NCBI GenBank assembly: GCA_023460975.1 | Contig: JAEWOG010000007.1 | Span: forward strand, 1-43,703 | Source: Actinomycetes bacterium | Lineage (GTDB): Bacteria; Actinomycetota; Actinomycetes; Propionibacteriales; Nocardioidaceae | Reading direction: 5' to 3' | DNA length: 43,703 nucleotides | Shown: positions 24,511 to 33,300 of the stretch, piece by piece | How positions within the stretch are numbered: position 1 is the stretch's first letter | How the letters are laid out: each line of letters opens with the position of its first letter | Made by a program: the position numbers and the translations under genes | The notes under the pieces: model-generated | Database searches by the model: none | What the model saw: the letters and a program-made list of their open reading frames with translations, nothing else | Told to the model about the DNA's origin: nothing

Positions 24511-25794
24511 TCAGCCGATCCGGTCGATGACCAGCGGTGAGGGCGTGTAGTCGCCTGCGGCACTGATGTCGTAGCCGCCCTCGAGCGAGGCCAGGGCGCG
24601 GTCGAACCGCTCCGGGGTGTCCGTGAGGAGCGTGAACAGCGGCGCTCCCTGCGTGACCGTGTCGCCGGGCCGCGCGTGCCACACGACGCCGGCACCGAGC
24701 TGCACCGGCTCTCCCTGCCGCTCGCGTCCGGCGCCGAGACGCCAGGCCGCCAGACCGACAGCCATGGCGTCGAGCCGGGTCAGTACGCCAGAACTCGGCG
24801 CCGTCACCACGTGGGACTCCTTCGCCACCGGCATCGGAGCGTCCGGGTCGCCGTCCTGGGCGCGAATCATCGCCTTCCAGGTGTCCATGGCACGGCCCGA
24901 GGCGAGGACCTCGGCGGGATCGACATCGGTGACACCGGCTCCGGCGAGCATTTCGCGGGCCAGGGCGACGGTCAGCTCGACCACGTCGGCGGGCCCGCCG
25001 CCAGCGAGCACCTCGACCGACTCGGCCACCTCGATGGCGTTGCCTGCGGTGAGGCCGAGCGGCGTGGACATGTCGGTGAGCAGGGCGACGGTGTGGACGC
25101 CGGCGTCGGTCCCCAGCGCCACCATGGTCTCGGCGAGCTCACGCGCCCTCGCCTCCGTCTTCATGAAGGCGCCGGTGCCGACCTTGACGTCGAGCACGAG
25201 CGAGCCCGTGCCCTCGGCGATCTTCTTGCTCATGATCGAGCTGGCGATGAGCGGGATGGCCTCGACCGTCCCCGTCACGTCGCGCAGGGCGTACAGCTTC
25301 TTGTCGGCAGGAGCCAGACCGGTGCCGGCCGCGCAGATCACCGCACCAAGATCCTCGAGCTGGCGCAGCATCTCGTCGTTGCTCAGCGCCGCGCGCCACC
25401 CGGGGATGGCCTCGAGCTTGTCGAGGGTGCCGCCGGTGTGGCCGAGCCCGCGCCCCGACAGCTGCGGGACTGCGACGCCGCAGGCTGCGACGAGCGGGGC
25501 GAGCGGAAGGGTGATCTTGTCCCCCACGCCACCGGTCGAGTGCTTGTCAGAGGTGGGGCGAGAAAGCACCGAGAAGTCCATGCGCTCGCCCGAGGCGATC
25601 ATGGCCGCGGTCCAGCGCGCGATCTCGGCGCGGTCCATGCCGTTGAGCAGGATCGCCATCGCCAGCGCCGACATCTGCTCGTCGGCCACGCGGCCGTCGG
25701 TGTAGGCCGCGACCACCCAGTCGATCTGGGAGTCGGTGAGACGGTGACCGTCCCGCTTGGCCGAGATGACCTCAACTGCGTCGTGCGTACTCAT
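24511..25794 (-). CDS. deoA: Thymidine phosphorylase
   Basis: A 427-residue pyrimidine nucleoside phosphorylase starting at ATG 25794. The family signature is SDKHSTGGVGDK (82-93), with the phosphate-binding Lys84/Ser86 and later glycine-rich loop; RGLGHTGGTLDKLE follows, and the C-terminal PYNP domain (DTVTQGAPLFTLLTD) is complete. It splits thymidine and deoxyuridine to base plus deoxyribose 1-phosphate. It lies downstream of cdd with 62 nt between, but has its own leaderless-type promoter signal. Confidence 0.95.
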   Translation of the reverse strand: MSTHDAVEVISAKRDGHRLTDSQIDWVVAAYTDGRVADEQMSALAMAILLNGMDRAEIARWTAAMIASGERMDFSVLSRPTSDKHSTGGVGDKITLPLAPLVAACGVAVPQLSGRGLGHTGGTLDKLEAIPGWRAALSNDEMLRQLEDLGAVICAAGTGLAPADKKLYALRDVTGTVEAIPLIASSIMSKKIAEGTGSLVLDVKVGTGAFMKTEARARELAETMVALGTDAGVHTVALLTDMSTPLGLTAGNAIEVAESVEVLAGGGPADVVELTVALAREMLAGAGVTDVDPAEVLASGRAMDTWKAMIRAQDGDPDAPMPVAKESHVVTAPSSGVLTRLDAMAVGLAAWRLGAGRERQGEPVQLGAGVVWHARPGDTVTQGAPLFTLLTDTPERFDRALASLEGGYDISAAGDYTPSPLVIDRIG

Positions 25795-25800
25795 GCGGAC

Positions 25801-25806
25801 AATCTA
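25801..25806 (-). promoter_or_regulatory. Candidate -10 box for leaderless deoA transcript
   Basis: On the minus strand TAGATT ends 6 nt before ATG 25794, with no ribosome-binding site. deoA may thus be transcribed separately from cdd. Confidence 0.6.
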
Positions 25807-25856
25807 GGCCCCACCGCCGACGACACCGAAAGTCCTGCGGTGCAGCCACCAACGCC

Positions 25857-26264
25857 TCACGCGTCGGCGCCGTGCTCCAGATCCGTCGGGCCGAAGGCGT
25901 CCGGGAGCACCTGCGACATCGGCCGCACCCCGGAGACCGTCCAGCACAGCAGGTCGGCCCCACCGTGCTCGAAGAGCAGTTGGCGGCAGCGGCCGCACGG
26001 CATGATGATCTCGCCCTCGCCGTTGACGCACACGAAGTGCGTCAGCCGCCCACCGCCCTCGAGGACGAGCTGCGACACCAGGCCGCACTCGGCGCACAGC
26101 GTGACGCCGTAACCGGCGTTCTCGACGTTGCAGCCGGTGACCGTACGGCCGTCGTCGACCAGCGCGGCCGCTCCCACCCGGTAGTGGGAGTACGGCGCGT
26201 ACGCCCGGGCCGCGGCGTGCACGGCCTGCTCGCGCAGTGCCTCGAAGATCTCCTGTGCCTGCAT
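25857..26264 (-). CDS. cdd: Cytidine deaminase
   Basis: A 135-residue homotetrameric-type deaminase starting at ATG 26264 with AGGAG 7 nt upstream. The zinc site is visible: Cys57 and catalytic Glu59 in CAECG, and Cys90/Cys93 in PCGRC; CNVENAGYG binds the ribose. It converts (deoxy)cytidine to (deoxy)uridine, feeding DeoA or a uridine phosphorylase. It is divergent from the nucleoside transporter genes, sharing a 244-bp intergenic region. Confidence 0.95.
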   Translation of the reverse strand: MQAQEIFEALREQAVHAAARAYAPYSHYRVGAAALVDDGRTVTGCNVENAGYGVTLCAECGLVSQLVLEGGGRLTHFVCVNGEGEIIMPCGRCRQLLFEHGGADLLCWTVSGVRPMSQVLPDAFGPTDLEHGADA

Positions 26265-26306
26265 GGGCTGACTCCTGCCGACGTTCCAGGCACTCGGCGG
26301 GCCCGG

Positions 26307-26321
26307 AGGGTGGACCACCCT
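26307..26321. promoter_or_regulatory. 15-bp palindrome in the cdd/bmpA divergent region
   Basis: AGGGTGG-A-CCACCCT is a perfect dyad about 43 nt upstream of cdd. It could be an operator for nucleoside-responsive control; no regulator gene is nearby. Confidence 0.35.
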
Positions 26322-26450
26322 GCCGCAGAGAAAACGCCCACGCAAACCCTCGGGCCATCCGCCTCGGCGCCGCGGGGGCCACCAGTCCCGACTAGATAAC
26401 GGTTCGGGAGCGGTGTCTGCAAGCTGCCTCCCGCGCGCGAAAGACATGGG

Positions 26451-26456
26451 TAGCCT
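26451..26456 (+). promoter_or_regulatory. Candidate -10 box for the nucleoside-binding lipoprotein gene
   Basis: TAGCCT lies 52 nt before GTG 26509. No good -35 element is evident. Here a conventional 5' leader with a strong ribosome-binding site would follow. Confidence 0.35.
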
Positions 26457-26508
26457 TTCGGCAGCCGCCCGTAGAGGTTGCGGGACAAATACGCACTTGG
26501 AGGATTTT

Positions 26509-27600
26509 GTGAAGAACATGCGGAAGGCCGCGCTCGGCGGCGTTGTGCTGATGGCGGCGTCCGTGCTCGCCGCGTGTGGCGACGCTCCGGAGGAGGGCAA
26601 GGACGGGGGCAGCGCCAGCGGCGAGAAGTCGGACTTCCTGCCCTGCATCGTCTCCGACGCGGGCGGTTTCGACGACAAGTCCTTCAACCAGCTCAGCCAC
26701 GAGGGCGTCGAAGAGGCGGCCAAGCAGCTGAACAGCGACTTCAAGGCCGTCGAGTCCAACAGCGAGAACGACTACACGTCCAACATCGACAACCTCGTCT
26801 CCGAGGGCTGCGACGTCATCGTCTCGGTCGGCTTCGCGCTGTCCGCTGCCACGGTGGAGTCGGCCACGGCCAACCCGGACACCGAGTACGTCCTCATCGA
26901 TGACGCGGGCGACAACGACTTCGACGGCACCAAGGACGCCGAGAACGTCAAGCCCCTCCTGTACGACACCGCGCAGGCCGCGTTCATGGCCGGCTACGCC
27001 GCTGCCGACTACTCCAAGACCGGCGTCGTGGGCACCTACGGTGGCCAGCCCTTCCCGACCGTGACGATCTTCATGGACGGCTTCAAGCAGGGCGTCGACT
27101 ACTACAACGAGACCAAGGGCACCAAGGTCAAGGTTGTCGGCTGGGACGGCAAGAACGGCTCGTTCACCGGTGGCTTCGAGGCCAACGAGAAGGCCACCAA
27201 CACGGCCAAGGGCCTGCTCGACCAGGACGTCGACGTGCTGCTGCCCGTCGGTGGCCCGATCTACCAGGGCGCGATCACCGCGATCGAGGAGTCGGGCACC
27301 GACGCCGTGCTGATCGGCGTGGACGCTGACCTGTTCGAGTCCGACCCGAACACCCAGGACATCATCTTCACCTCGATCCTGAAGGCGATGGACCTCTCCA
27401 CCACCGAGGCCGTCGTGGCCGCCGGTGAGGGCAACTTCGACGCCGAGCAGTACGTCGGCACCCTGGAGAACGGCGGCGTCGGCATCGCGTCGTTCCACAA
27501 CTTCGAGGACAAGATCTCCGACACGCTCGCTGCTGAGCTCGACGAGGTCAAGGCCGGCATCATCGACGGTTCCATCCCGGTGAAGTCGTACCTCAAGTGA
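26509..27600 (+). CDS. BmpA-family nucleoside-binding lipoprotein
   Basis: A 363-residue protein. GTG 26509 is chosen because TTGGAGG lies 5 nt upstream. It has a lipoprotein signal with lipobox LAAC (Cys23), a Gly/Ser-rich acidic linker, and a BMP/PnrA-type binding fold (VSDAGGFDDKSFNQLSHEG near residue 50, GYAAADYSKTG, LLPVGGPIYQGAI). BMP-family proteins such as PnrA and BmpA bind purine nucleosides. It is the extracytoplasmic receptor of the ABC transporter encoded downstream. An intervening hairpin and second promoter suggest it is made in excess over the other subunits. Confidence 0.92.
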   Translation: MKNMRKAALGGVVLMAASVLAACGDAPEEGKDGGSASGEKSDFLPCIVSDAGGFDDKSFNQLSHEGVEEAAKQLNSDFKAVESNSENDYTSNIDNLVSEGCDVIVSVGFALSAATVESATANPDTEYVLIDDAGDNDFDGTKDAENVKPLLYDTAQAAFMAGYAAADYSKTGVVGTYGGQPFPTVTIFMDGFKQGVDYYNETKGTKVKVVGWDGKNGSFTGGFEANEKATNTAKGLLDQDVDVLLPVGGPIYQGAITAIEESGTDAVLIGVDADLFESDPNTQDIIFTSILKAMDLSTTEAVVAAGEGNFDAEQYVGTLENGGVGIASFHNFEDKISDTLAAELDEVKAGIIDGSIPVKSYLK

Positions 27601-27612
27601 TCCACTCCTGAG

Positions 27613-27640
27613 GAGGGGAGCGGCCTCGGCCGCTCCCCTC
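27613..27640 (+). terminator. Hairpin between binding-protein and transporter genes
   Basis: GAGGGGAGCGGC-ctcg-GCCGCTCCCCTC is a 12-bp perfect stem, 12 nt after the BmpA stop. It is likely a (partial) terminator or mRNA-stabilising hairpin that sets subunit ratios. The rest of the gap to 27740 shows nothing else. Confidence 0.75.
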
Positions 27641-27740
27641 TTCGGCATTTCGGGCCCTCCGAACGAAACATCTCCCGCCGTCATGACTCAAAGCCGCAAC
27701 GTTTCGCGCTGGCCCTTTCATGCGGCACACCTTCGAGCCT

Positions 27741-27746
27741 TAGGAT
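27741..27746 (+). promoter_or_regulatory. Candidate -10 box for leaderless transporter ATPase transcript
   Basis: TAGGAT ends 7 nt before ATG 27754, without a ribosome-binding site. Confidence 0.55.
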
Positions 27747-27753
27747 CGCTGCC

Positions 27754-29268
27754 ATGCATCTGGCCCTACGGAACGTGACCAAACGCTTCGGCACCCTGGT
27801 CGCCAACGACCGGATCTCCCTGACCGTGGACAGCGGCGAGATCCACTGCCTGCTCGGCGAGAACGGCGCAGGCAAGTCCACCCTCATGAACGTGCTCTAC
27901 GGCCTCTACACCGCCGACGAGGGCGAGATCGAGCTGGACGGCGTCGTCCAGCGGTTCAACGGCCCCGGGGACGCCATCGCGGCCGGCATCGGCATGGTCC
28001 ACCAGCACTTCATGCTGGTCCCGACCTTCACCGTCGCCGAAAACGTGATGCTCGGTGACGAGACCACCGGCTTCGCCGGGTCGCTCGACCTCGACGCCGC
28101 GCGTGAGCGCGTCCGGGAGATCTCGGCACGCTTCGGTTTCCACGTGAACCCGGACGCGATCGTCGAGGACCTCCCCGTCGGTGTCCAGCAGCGCGTCGAG
28201 ATCATCAAGGTCCTCGCGCGCGACGCGCGCGTCCTCGTCTTCGACGAGCCGACCGCAGTCCTGACCCCGCAGGAGACCGACGAGCTGATGCAGATCATGC
28301 GTCAGCTGCGTGAGTCCGGCGCGGCCATCGTCTTCATCACGCACAAGCTGCGCGAGGTGCGGGCCGTCGCCGACCGGATCACCGTGATCCGGCGCGGCGC
28401 CGTGGTCGGCGAGGCCGAGCCCACCGCGACCAACGCCGAGCTCGCCTCGCTCATGGTGGGTCGCCCTGTCGAGCTGACCGTCCAGAAGGGCCCGGCCAAC
28501 ATCCAGGGCGAGGGGCTCGTCGTACGCGGCCTCACCGTCGCCGACACCACCGGTCTGGTGCACGTCGACAACATCGGCTTCGAGATCCGGCGCGGCGAGG
28601 TCCTCTGCGTGGCCGGTGTCCAGGGCAACGGCCAGACCGAGCTCACCGAGGCCGTGGTCGGGCTGCAGGACCACGTGCTGGGGTCCATCCGCCTCGATGG
28701 CGCCGAGCTCGTCGGTCGCTCCGTACGACAGATCCTCGACGCCGGCGTCGGGTTCATCCCCGAAGACCGGCAGGTCGACGGCCTGGTCGGCGGCTTCACC
28801 ATTGCCGAGAACCTGATGCTCGACCGCAGCTTCGGGCCGCCGTTCGTGCGTCATGGCACGCTCCAGCTCGATGCGTTGGAGGAGTTCGCCCAGCGCAAGC
28901 TCACCGAGTACGACGTCCGGGCACCCAGCATCGAGACGCCTGCGGGCAACCTGTCGGGCGGCAACCAGCAGAAGGTCGTCGTGGCGCGGGAGATGTCCAA
29001 GGACCTCCGGCTGCTCGTGGCCGCGCAGCCCACGCGCGGCGTCGACGTCGGCTCGATCGAGTTCATCCACAGCCAGATCGTGGCCGCGCGCGACTCCGGC
29101 GTACCGGTCATGGTGGTCTCCACCGAGCTCGACGAAGTGGTGGCCCTGGCCGACCGCATCATGGTCCTCTACCGCGGCCAAGTGGTCGGGATCGTGGCCG
29201 CGGACACCCCCCGTGACGTGCTGGGTCTGATGATGACCGGCGAACGACCTGCAGGAGTGAGCGCATGA
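27754..29268 (+). CDS. Nucleoside ABC transporter, double ATP-binding protein
   Basis: A 504-residue protein with two fused ABC domains, as in RbsA/NupA-type ATPases. The first has Walker A GENGAGKST (35-43) and Walker B VLVFDEPTAVL; the second has the altered Walker A usual for this family (GVQGNGQTE) and signature LSGGNQQKVVVARE. It drives uptake of (deoxy)nucleosides bound by the upstream lipoprotein. Its stop overlaps the next start (ATGA). Confidence 0.93.
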   Translation: MHLALRNVTKRFGTLVANDRISLTVDSGEIHCLLGENGAGKSTLMNVLYGLYTADEGEIELDGVVQRFNGPGDAIAAGIGMVHQHFMLVPTFTVAENVMLGDETTGFAGSLDLDAARERVREISARFGFHVNPDAIVEDLPVGVQQRVEIIKVLARDARVLVFDEPTAVLTPQETDELMQIMRQLRESGAAIVFITHKLREVRAVADRITVIRRGAVVGEAEPTATNAELASLMVGRPVELTVQKGPANIQGEGLVVRGLTVADTTGLVHVDNIGFEIRRGEVLCVAGVQGNGQTELTEAVVGLQDHVLGSIRLDGAELVGRSVRQILDAGVGFIPEDRQVDGLVGGFTIAENLMLDRSFGPPFVRHGTLQLDALEEFAQRKLTEYDVRAPSIETPAGNLSGGNQQKVVVAREMSKDLRLLVAAQPTRGVDVGSIEFIHSQIVAARDSGVPVMVVSTELDEVVALADRIMVLYRGQVVGIVAADTPRDVLGLMMTGERPAGVSA

Positions 29269-30512
29269 CGACGCCCGAGACCGCCCCCGAAGAGGAGACC
29301 GGCAAGGCTCCCAAGGGCGAGGCGGAGCCGCTGACGCCGCAGCCGCCGAGCAAGTGGCACGACGTCGGCCGCAGCGTGACCACCGGCAACGGGGTCGTGG
29401 CGCTCGGTTCCCTCCTGCTGGCCATGCTCGTCGGATCGATCCTCATCGTCTTCACCGACGAGGACGTCACGAGCACGATGAGCTACATCGGTGCCCGCCC
29501 CGGGGACTTCTTCGTCGCGGCGGCCGAGGCGATCGGCGGCGCGTACGGTGCCCTGTTCCGCGGCGCCATCTACGACACGCAGGCTGAGGACTTCGCCACG
29601 GCGATCCGTCCTCTGACCGAGACGCTGAAGTTCGCCGGACCGCTGATCGCGGCCGGCCTCGGTGTGGGGCTCGCGTTCCGCGCCGGCCTGTTCAACATCG
29701 GTGGACGCGGTCAGATGCTGCTCGGCGGCGCCGCTGGCGCCTGGGTCGGCATCAACCTCAACCTCCCGTTCCCGCTGCACCTGATCCTCGCCGTCGCGGT
29801 CGCCATGCTCGTCGGCGGACTGTGGGGCGGCATCGCTGGCCTCCTCAAGGCCAAGACCGGGGCGCACGAGGTGATCGTCACGATCATGCTCAACTACGTG
29901 GCCTACTACGCGGTGGTGTACGCGCTGTCGCGTCAGGCCCTGCTGCAGGCTCCGGGGACGATCAACCCGAAGTCCCTGCCTCCGCAGGACTCCGCCGTGC
30001 TGCCCAAGCTGCTGGGCGACCGGTACGGCCTGCACGCAGGCTTCCTGCTCGCTCTGGTGGCCGTCGCGGTGGTGTGGTGGATCCTCAACCGCTCCGCCAT
30101 GGGCTACCGCTTCAAGGCAGTCGGCGAGAACCCCCACGCAGCCCGTACGGCAGGCATCAACGTCGGCCGCGCGTACGTCACGGTGATGCTCATCGCTGGC
30201 GCGCTCGTGGGCCTCGCTGGCGCCAACCAGACGCTCGGAACCGTCGCCTCCCAGGGTGTCGGGGACGGTCTGGACGCCGGCATCGGGTTCGATGCCATCA
30301 CCGTGGCCCTCCTGGGTCGCTCTCACCCGCTCGGGATCCTCGGCGCGGGACTCCTGTTCGGCGCGTTCAAGGCCGGCGGGTTCAAGATGCAGGCCTCAGA
30401 AGGTATCCCCGTCGACATCGTGCTGGTCATCCAGTCGTTGATCGTGCTGTTCATCGCCGCCCCGCCATTGGTGCGCGCGATCTTCCGCCTGCCCACCAAG
30501 GAGGCCAAGTGA
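29265..30512 (+). CDS. Nucleoside ABC transporter permease 1
   Basis: A 415-residue BPD_transp_2 (branched-chain/ribose type) permease starting at ATG 29265, overlapping the ATPase stop by 4 nt. After a 40-residue hydrophilic N-terminus there are about 8-10 membrane segments; the conserved GLFNIGGRGQMLLGG and EVIVTIMLNY motifs and the GENPHAARTAGINV coupling loop match YufP/NupP-like permeases. It forms a heterodimer with the next gene's product. Confidence 0.92.
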   Translation: MTTPETAPEEETGKAPKGEAEPLTPQPPSKWHDVGRSVTTGNGVVALGSLLLAMLVGSILIVFTDEDVTSTMSYIGARPGDFFVAAAEAIGGAYGALFRGAIYDTQAEDFATAIRPLTETLKFAGPLIAAGLGVGLAFRAGLFNIGGRGQMLLGGAAGAWVGINLNLPFPLHLILAVAVAMLVGGLWGGIAGLLKAKTGAHEVIVTIMLNYVAYYAVVYALSRQALLQAPGTINPKSLPPQDSAVLPKLLGDRYGLHAGFLLALVAVAVVWWILNRSAMGYRFKAVGENPHAARTAGINVGRAYVTVMLIAGALVGLAGANQTLGTVASQGVGDGLDAGIGFDAITVALLGRSHPLGILGAGLLFGAFKAGGFKMQASEGIPVDIVLVIQSLIVLFIAAPPLVRAIFRLPTKEAK

Positions 30513-31798
30513 GCACCCCGACCGCCGCACCAGCGGCTGCACCGGCGGGCGACACCCCGACGACGATCGATGTCGTCAGCGCCAAGACCCCCATCGCCTT
30601 CGGCATCGTGACCGCCGCGATGGCGCTTGCGCTCCTGTTCGGCAACCAGAGCGGCGAGACCACGTTCCGTCTCTCGACGCGCAACGACCTGGTCCAACTG
30701 CCCAACCTGACCGTGCCGACCACCGCCACCGCCTGGGTGCTGGTGCTCCTCATGGGCGTGGCCTGCGCCGAAGCTGTACGTCGCTACCTGGCCAAGCGCA
30801 CCAGCCCGCTGTGGCTGGTGGCCCTGTTCGCCGTGATCGCCATGTGCGCCTTCCTGACCTGGGCTGCGGCGGGGGCGACCCTGCCCGTGGTCGGCCTCCT
30901 CGCCGGCACCCTCGTGGTCGCAGTGCCGCTGGTGTTCGGCGCTTTGGGCGGTGTCCTGGGTGAGCGTGCCGGCGTCGTCAACATCGCCATCGACGGGCAA
31001 CTGCTCGCGGGCGCCTTCGCGGCCGCACTCGTCGGTTCTGTGGCGGGCTCTGCCTGGGTCGGCGTCATCGGTGCCATGGCCGCCGGCGCGTTGGTGGCCC
31101 TGATCCTGGGCGTCTTCGCGATCAGCTACTACGTCGAACAGGTCATCGTCGGTGTGGTGCTCAACGTGCTGATCGTCGGTCTGACGAGCTTCATGTTCAC
31201 GCAGATCCTGGCGCCCAACACTGCTGAGCTCAACACCCCGCCGCGCCTGGGTTCGGTGGCCATTCCGGTGCTGGGCGACATCCCGTTGATCGGTCCGATC
31301 TTCTTCCGCCAGTCGCCGCTGATCTACGTGCTGTACGGCGTCGTGATCCTGGTTGCGTGGGCCCTGTTCCGCACCCGTTGGGGGCTGCGCGTGCGCGCTG
31401 TGGGTGAGCACCCCAAGGCCGCGGACACCGTGGGCATCAACGTCATCCGCACCCGCTACTTCACCGTGCTGCTCGCCGGCGCGATCGCGGGCATGGGCGG
31501 CGCGTACTACACCTTGGTGTCGGTGACCCAGTTCAATCGCGAGATGACCGGCGGTGCCGGCTACATCGCGCTGGCGGCCGTGATCTTCGGCAAGTGGCAC
31601 CCGATCAAGGCGACGCTTGCGGCCCTGCTGTTCGGGTTCGCGTACAGCCTCCAGGGGCAGCTGTCGATCATCGGTTCGCCCGTGCCCAGCGAGTTCATGC
31701 TGATGCTGCCGTACCTGGTGACCATCGTCGCCGTCGCCGGCCTCGTCGGCCGCTCCCGCGCCCCTGCAGCCTCGGGCGTCCCGTACAAGAAGTCCTGA
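30509..31798 (+). CDS. Nucleoside ABC transporter permease 2
   Basis: A 429-residue permease starting at GTG 30509, with AAGGAGG just upstream and a GTGA overlap with permease 1. It shares the family motifs: GALGGVLGERAGVVNIAIDG, VEQVIVGVVLNVL and the EHPKAADTVGINV coupling loop, with about ten membrane helices (four predicted before the conserved core, more than in permease 1). It corresponds to YufQ/NupQ-like subunits. It ends the transporter operon. Confidence 0.92.
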   Translation: MSTPTAAPAAAPAGDTPTTIDVVSAKTPIAFGIVTAAMALALLFGNQSGETTFRLSTRNDLVQLPNLTVPTTATAWVLVLLMGVACAEAVRRYLAKRTSPLWLVALFAVIAMCAFLTWAAAGATLPVVGLLAGTLVVAVPLVFGALGGVLGERAGVVNIAIDGQLLAGAFAAALVGSVAGSAWVGVIGAMAAGALVALILGVFAISYYVEQVIVGVVLNVLIVGLTSFMFTQILAPNTAELNTPPRLGSVAIPVLGDIPLIGPIFFRQSPLIYVLYGVVILVAWALFRTRWGLRVRAVGEHPKAADTVGINVIRTRYFTVLLAGAIAGMGGAYYTLVSVTQFNREMTGGAGYIALAAVIFGKWHPIKATLAALLFGFAYSLQGQLSIIGSPVPSEFMLMLPYLVTIVAVAGLVGRSRAPAASGVPYKKS

Positions 31799-31815
31799 CC
31801 GCTCGCGGTCCCGAG

Positions 31816-31845
31816 CGCCCCGGTCCCCCTCGTGGGGCCGGGGCG
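31816..31845 (+). terminator. Terminator hairpin of the nucleoside transporter operon
   Basis: CGCCCCGG-t-CCCC, loop CTCGT, GGGG-CCGGGGCG: a 12-bp stem with one bulged T, 17 nt after the permease stop, followed by TTCTG. Confidence 0.75.
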
Positions 31846-31880
31846 TTCTGCGTACGTCATGCGAATCCAGCGCTCCCGGG

Positions 31881-32017
31881 CCGCGTCATACAAACCGGCC
31901 CGCCCAGGCCCCGCGTCATACAAACCCGCCCACCCAGGCCCCGCGTCATACAAACCCGCACCAATACGTACGGCCCCGTATGACGCACGCCCCCACCAGA
32001 GCAGTACGTATGACGCA
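31881..32017. repeat. Phased GCGTCATAC repeat array (three direct, two inverted copies)
   Basis: GCGTCATAC occurs at 31883, 31913 and 31943 inside 30-bp tandem units (CCGCGTCATACAAACC... ), and its complement GTATGACGC at 31978 and 32008, again exactly 30 bp apart. A decayed copy (ACGTCATGC) lies at 31854-31862. The array fills the gap between two convergent genes (31799-32034). Confidence 0.85.
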
Positions 32018-32034
32018 CCCAGCGACGCGGGACC

Positions 32035-33231
32035 TCAGCCCCCGTGGGCGACGATGGCGACTTCGGCGAGCAGCCTGGCCCCGATGGCCACGGCGCGTTC
32101 GTCGACGCGCAGGTTGCCCTGGTGGAGGTCGTACGTGGGACCGCCGGGGGTACGCGTGCCCAGGCGCGCCATCGAGCCGGGCACCTTGTCGAGGTACCAC
32201 CCGAAGTCCTCGCCACCGAGGCTCTGCGGAGTGGGCACCGGGCCACGTCGGCCGAGGATCCGCTCGACTGCCTCGGTGAGCGAGGCGGTCTCCTCGCGGC
32301 CGTTCACCACGGGCGGAACTCCCCGCTGGTAGGTGATCTCGGCGGTGACGCCGTAGGGGGCCACGACCTGCCCGATCAGGGTGCGTACGAGGTGCTCGGC
32401 TTCCGCCCAGGTGACGGCGTCGAGCATGCGGACCGTTCCGACGAGTTCACCGGACCCCGGGATGACGTTGGCCGCCGATCCCGCAGCGACCTTGCCCCAG
32501 ACGACGCTCACCCCGGCGCGGGGGTCGAGGCGGCGCGAGAGGATCGCGGGCAGTTCGGTGATCAGTTTGCCGAGCGCGAAGGTGAGCTCCTCGGTGAGGT
32601 GCGGCCGGGAGGTGTGCCCGCCGCGACCGTTGAGTCGCACCTGGAGGAAGTCCGCCGCACCCGTCAGGGGCCCCTCGCGCAACCCGACCCGTCCGACGTC
32701 GAGGCTGGGGTCGCAGTGCAGGCCGAACACCGCCGAGACGTCGTCCAGTGCCCCGTCGGCGAGCAGGTGCAGGGCCCCGCCCGGCATCACTTCCTCGGCG
32801 GGCTGGAACAGCAGCCGTACCCGCCCCGGGAGCAGTCCCGCCGCGTGCACCTCCCCCAGCGCCAGCGACGCCCCGAGCAGGGCAGCGACGTGGACGTCGT
32901 GGCCGCACGCGTGGGCCGCTCCGCGCACCGTGCTGCGCCAGGGGTCGGTGGTGAGGTCCTCGATCGGGAGCGCGTCGAGGTCCGCACGCAAGGCCACCGC
33001 CGTCTCGCCGTCCCCGAGGTCGGCGATCACTCCCCCGCCGGTCACCTGACGTACCCGCCACGAGGTGCCGCGCAGGTGCGCCAGGACGACCTCGGTGGTG
33101 CGCTCCTCGGCCCAACTCAACTCGGGGTGGGCATGCAGGTCGCGCCGCACTGCGAGCAGGTCGGATTCCGCCGCTGCGACGACCTTGGCGACGAGGGCGG
33201 ACGAGGCGGGGATCGGGTCAGTGGATTCCAT
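32035..33231 (-). CDS. M20D-family amidohydrolase (hippurate/N-acyl-amino acid hydrolase-like)
   Basis: A 398-residue zinc peptidase-fold enzyme starting at ATG 33231; GGGGAGG lies very close upstream (2-3 nt), so the start is likely but not certain. Metal-site motifs: RRDLHAHPELSWAE, HACGHDVHVAALLG, QPAEEVMPGGA and the C-terminal GGEDFGWYLDK; the dimerisation domain (FLQVRLNGRGGHTSRPH) is intact. It hydrolyses an N-acyl or amide bond in the cytosol; family members act on hippurate, N-acetyl amino acids or indole conjugates, so the substrate is open. It starts 69 bp from a divergent kinase gene. Confidence 0.88.
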   Translation of the reverse strand: MESTDPIPASSALVAKVVAAAESDLLAVRRDLHAHPELSWAEERTTEVVLAHLRGTSWRVRQVTGGGVIADLGDGETAVALRADLDALPIEDLTTDPWRSTVRGAAHACGHDVHVAALLGASLALGEVHAAGLLPGRVRLLFQPAEEVMPGGALHLLADGALDDVSAVFGLHCDPSLDVGRVGLREGPLTGAADFLQVRLNGRGGHTSRPHLTEELTFALGKLITELPAILSRRLDPRAGVSVVWGKVAAGSAANVIPGSGELVGTVRMLDAVTWAEAEHLVRTLIGQVVAPYGVTAEITYQRGVPPVVNGREETASLTEAVERILGRRGPVPTPQSLGGEDFGWYLDKVPGSMARLGTRTPGGPTYDLHQGNLRVDERAVAIGARLLAEVAIVAHGG

Positions 33232-33288
33232 GTCCTCCCCAGCGTAGTTCCTCCCCGCCGCCACCACGGCCCGCTCGTACGACTGGGT

Positions 33289-33294
33289 TAGCCT
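33289..33294 (+). promoter_or_regulatory. Candidate -10 box for leaderless APH-like kinase transcript
   Basis: TAGCCT ends 6 nt before GTG 33301, without a ribosome-binding site. Confidence 0.6.
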
Positions 33295-33300
33295 CACGCG

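Noticed and set aside
28600..28650. Second ABC domain of the transporter ATPase as inactivated by mutation
   Set aside because: The altered Walker A (GNGQTE) is the normal form in RbsA/NupA-type double ATPases.
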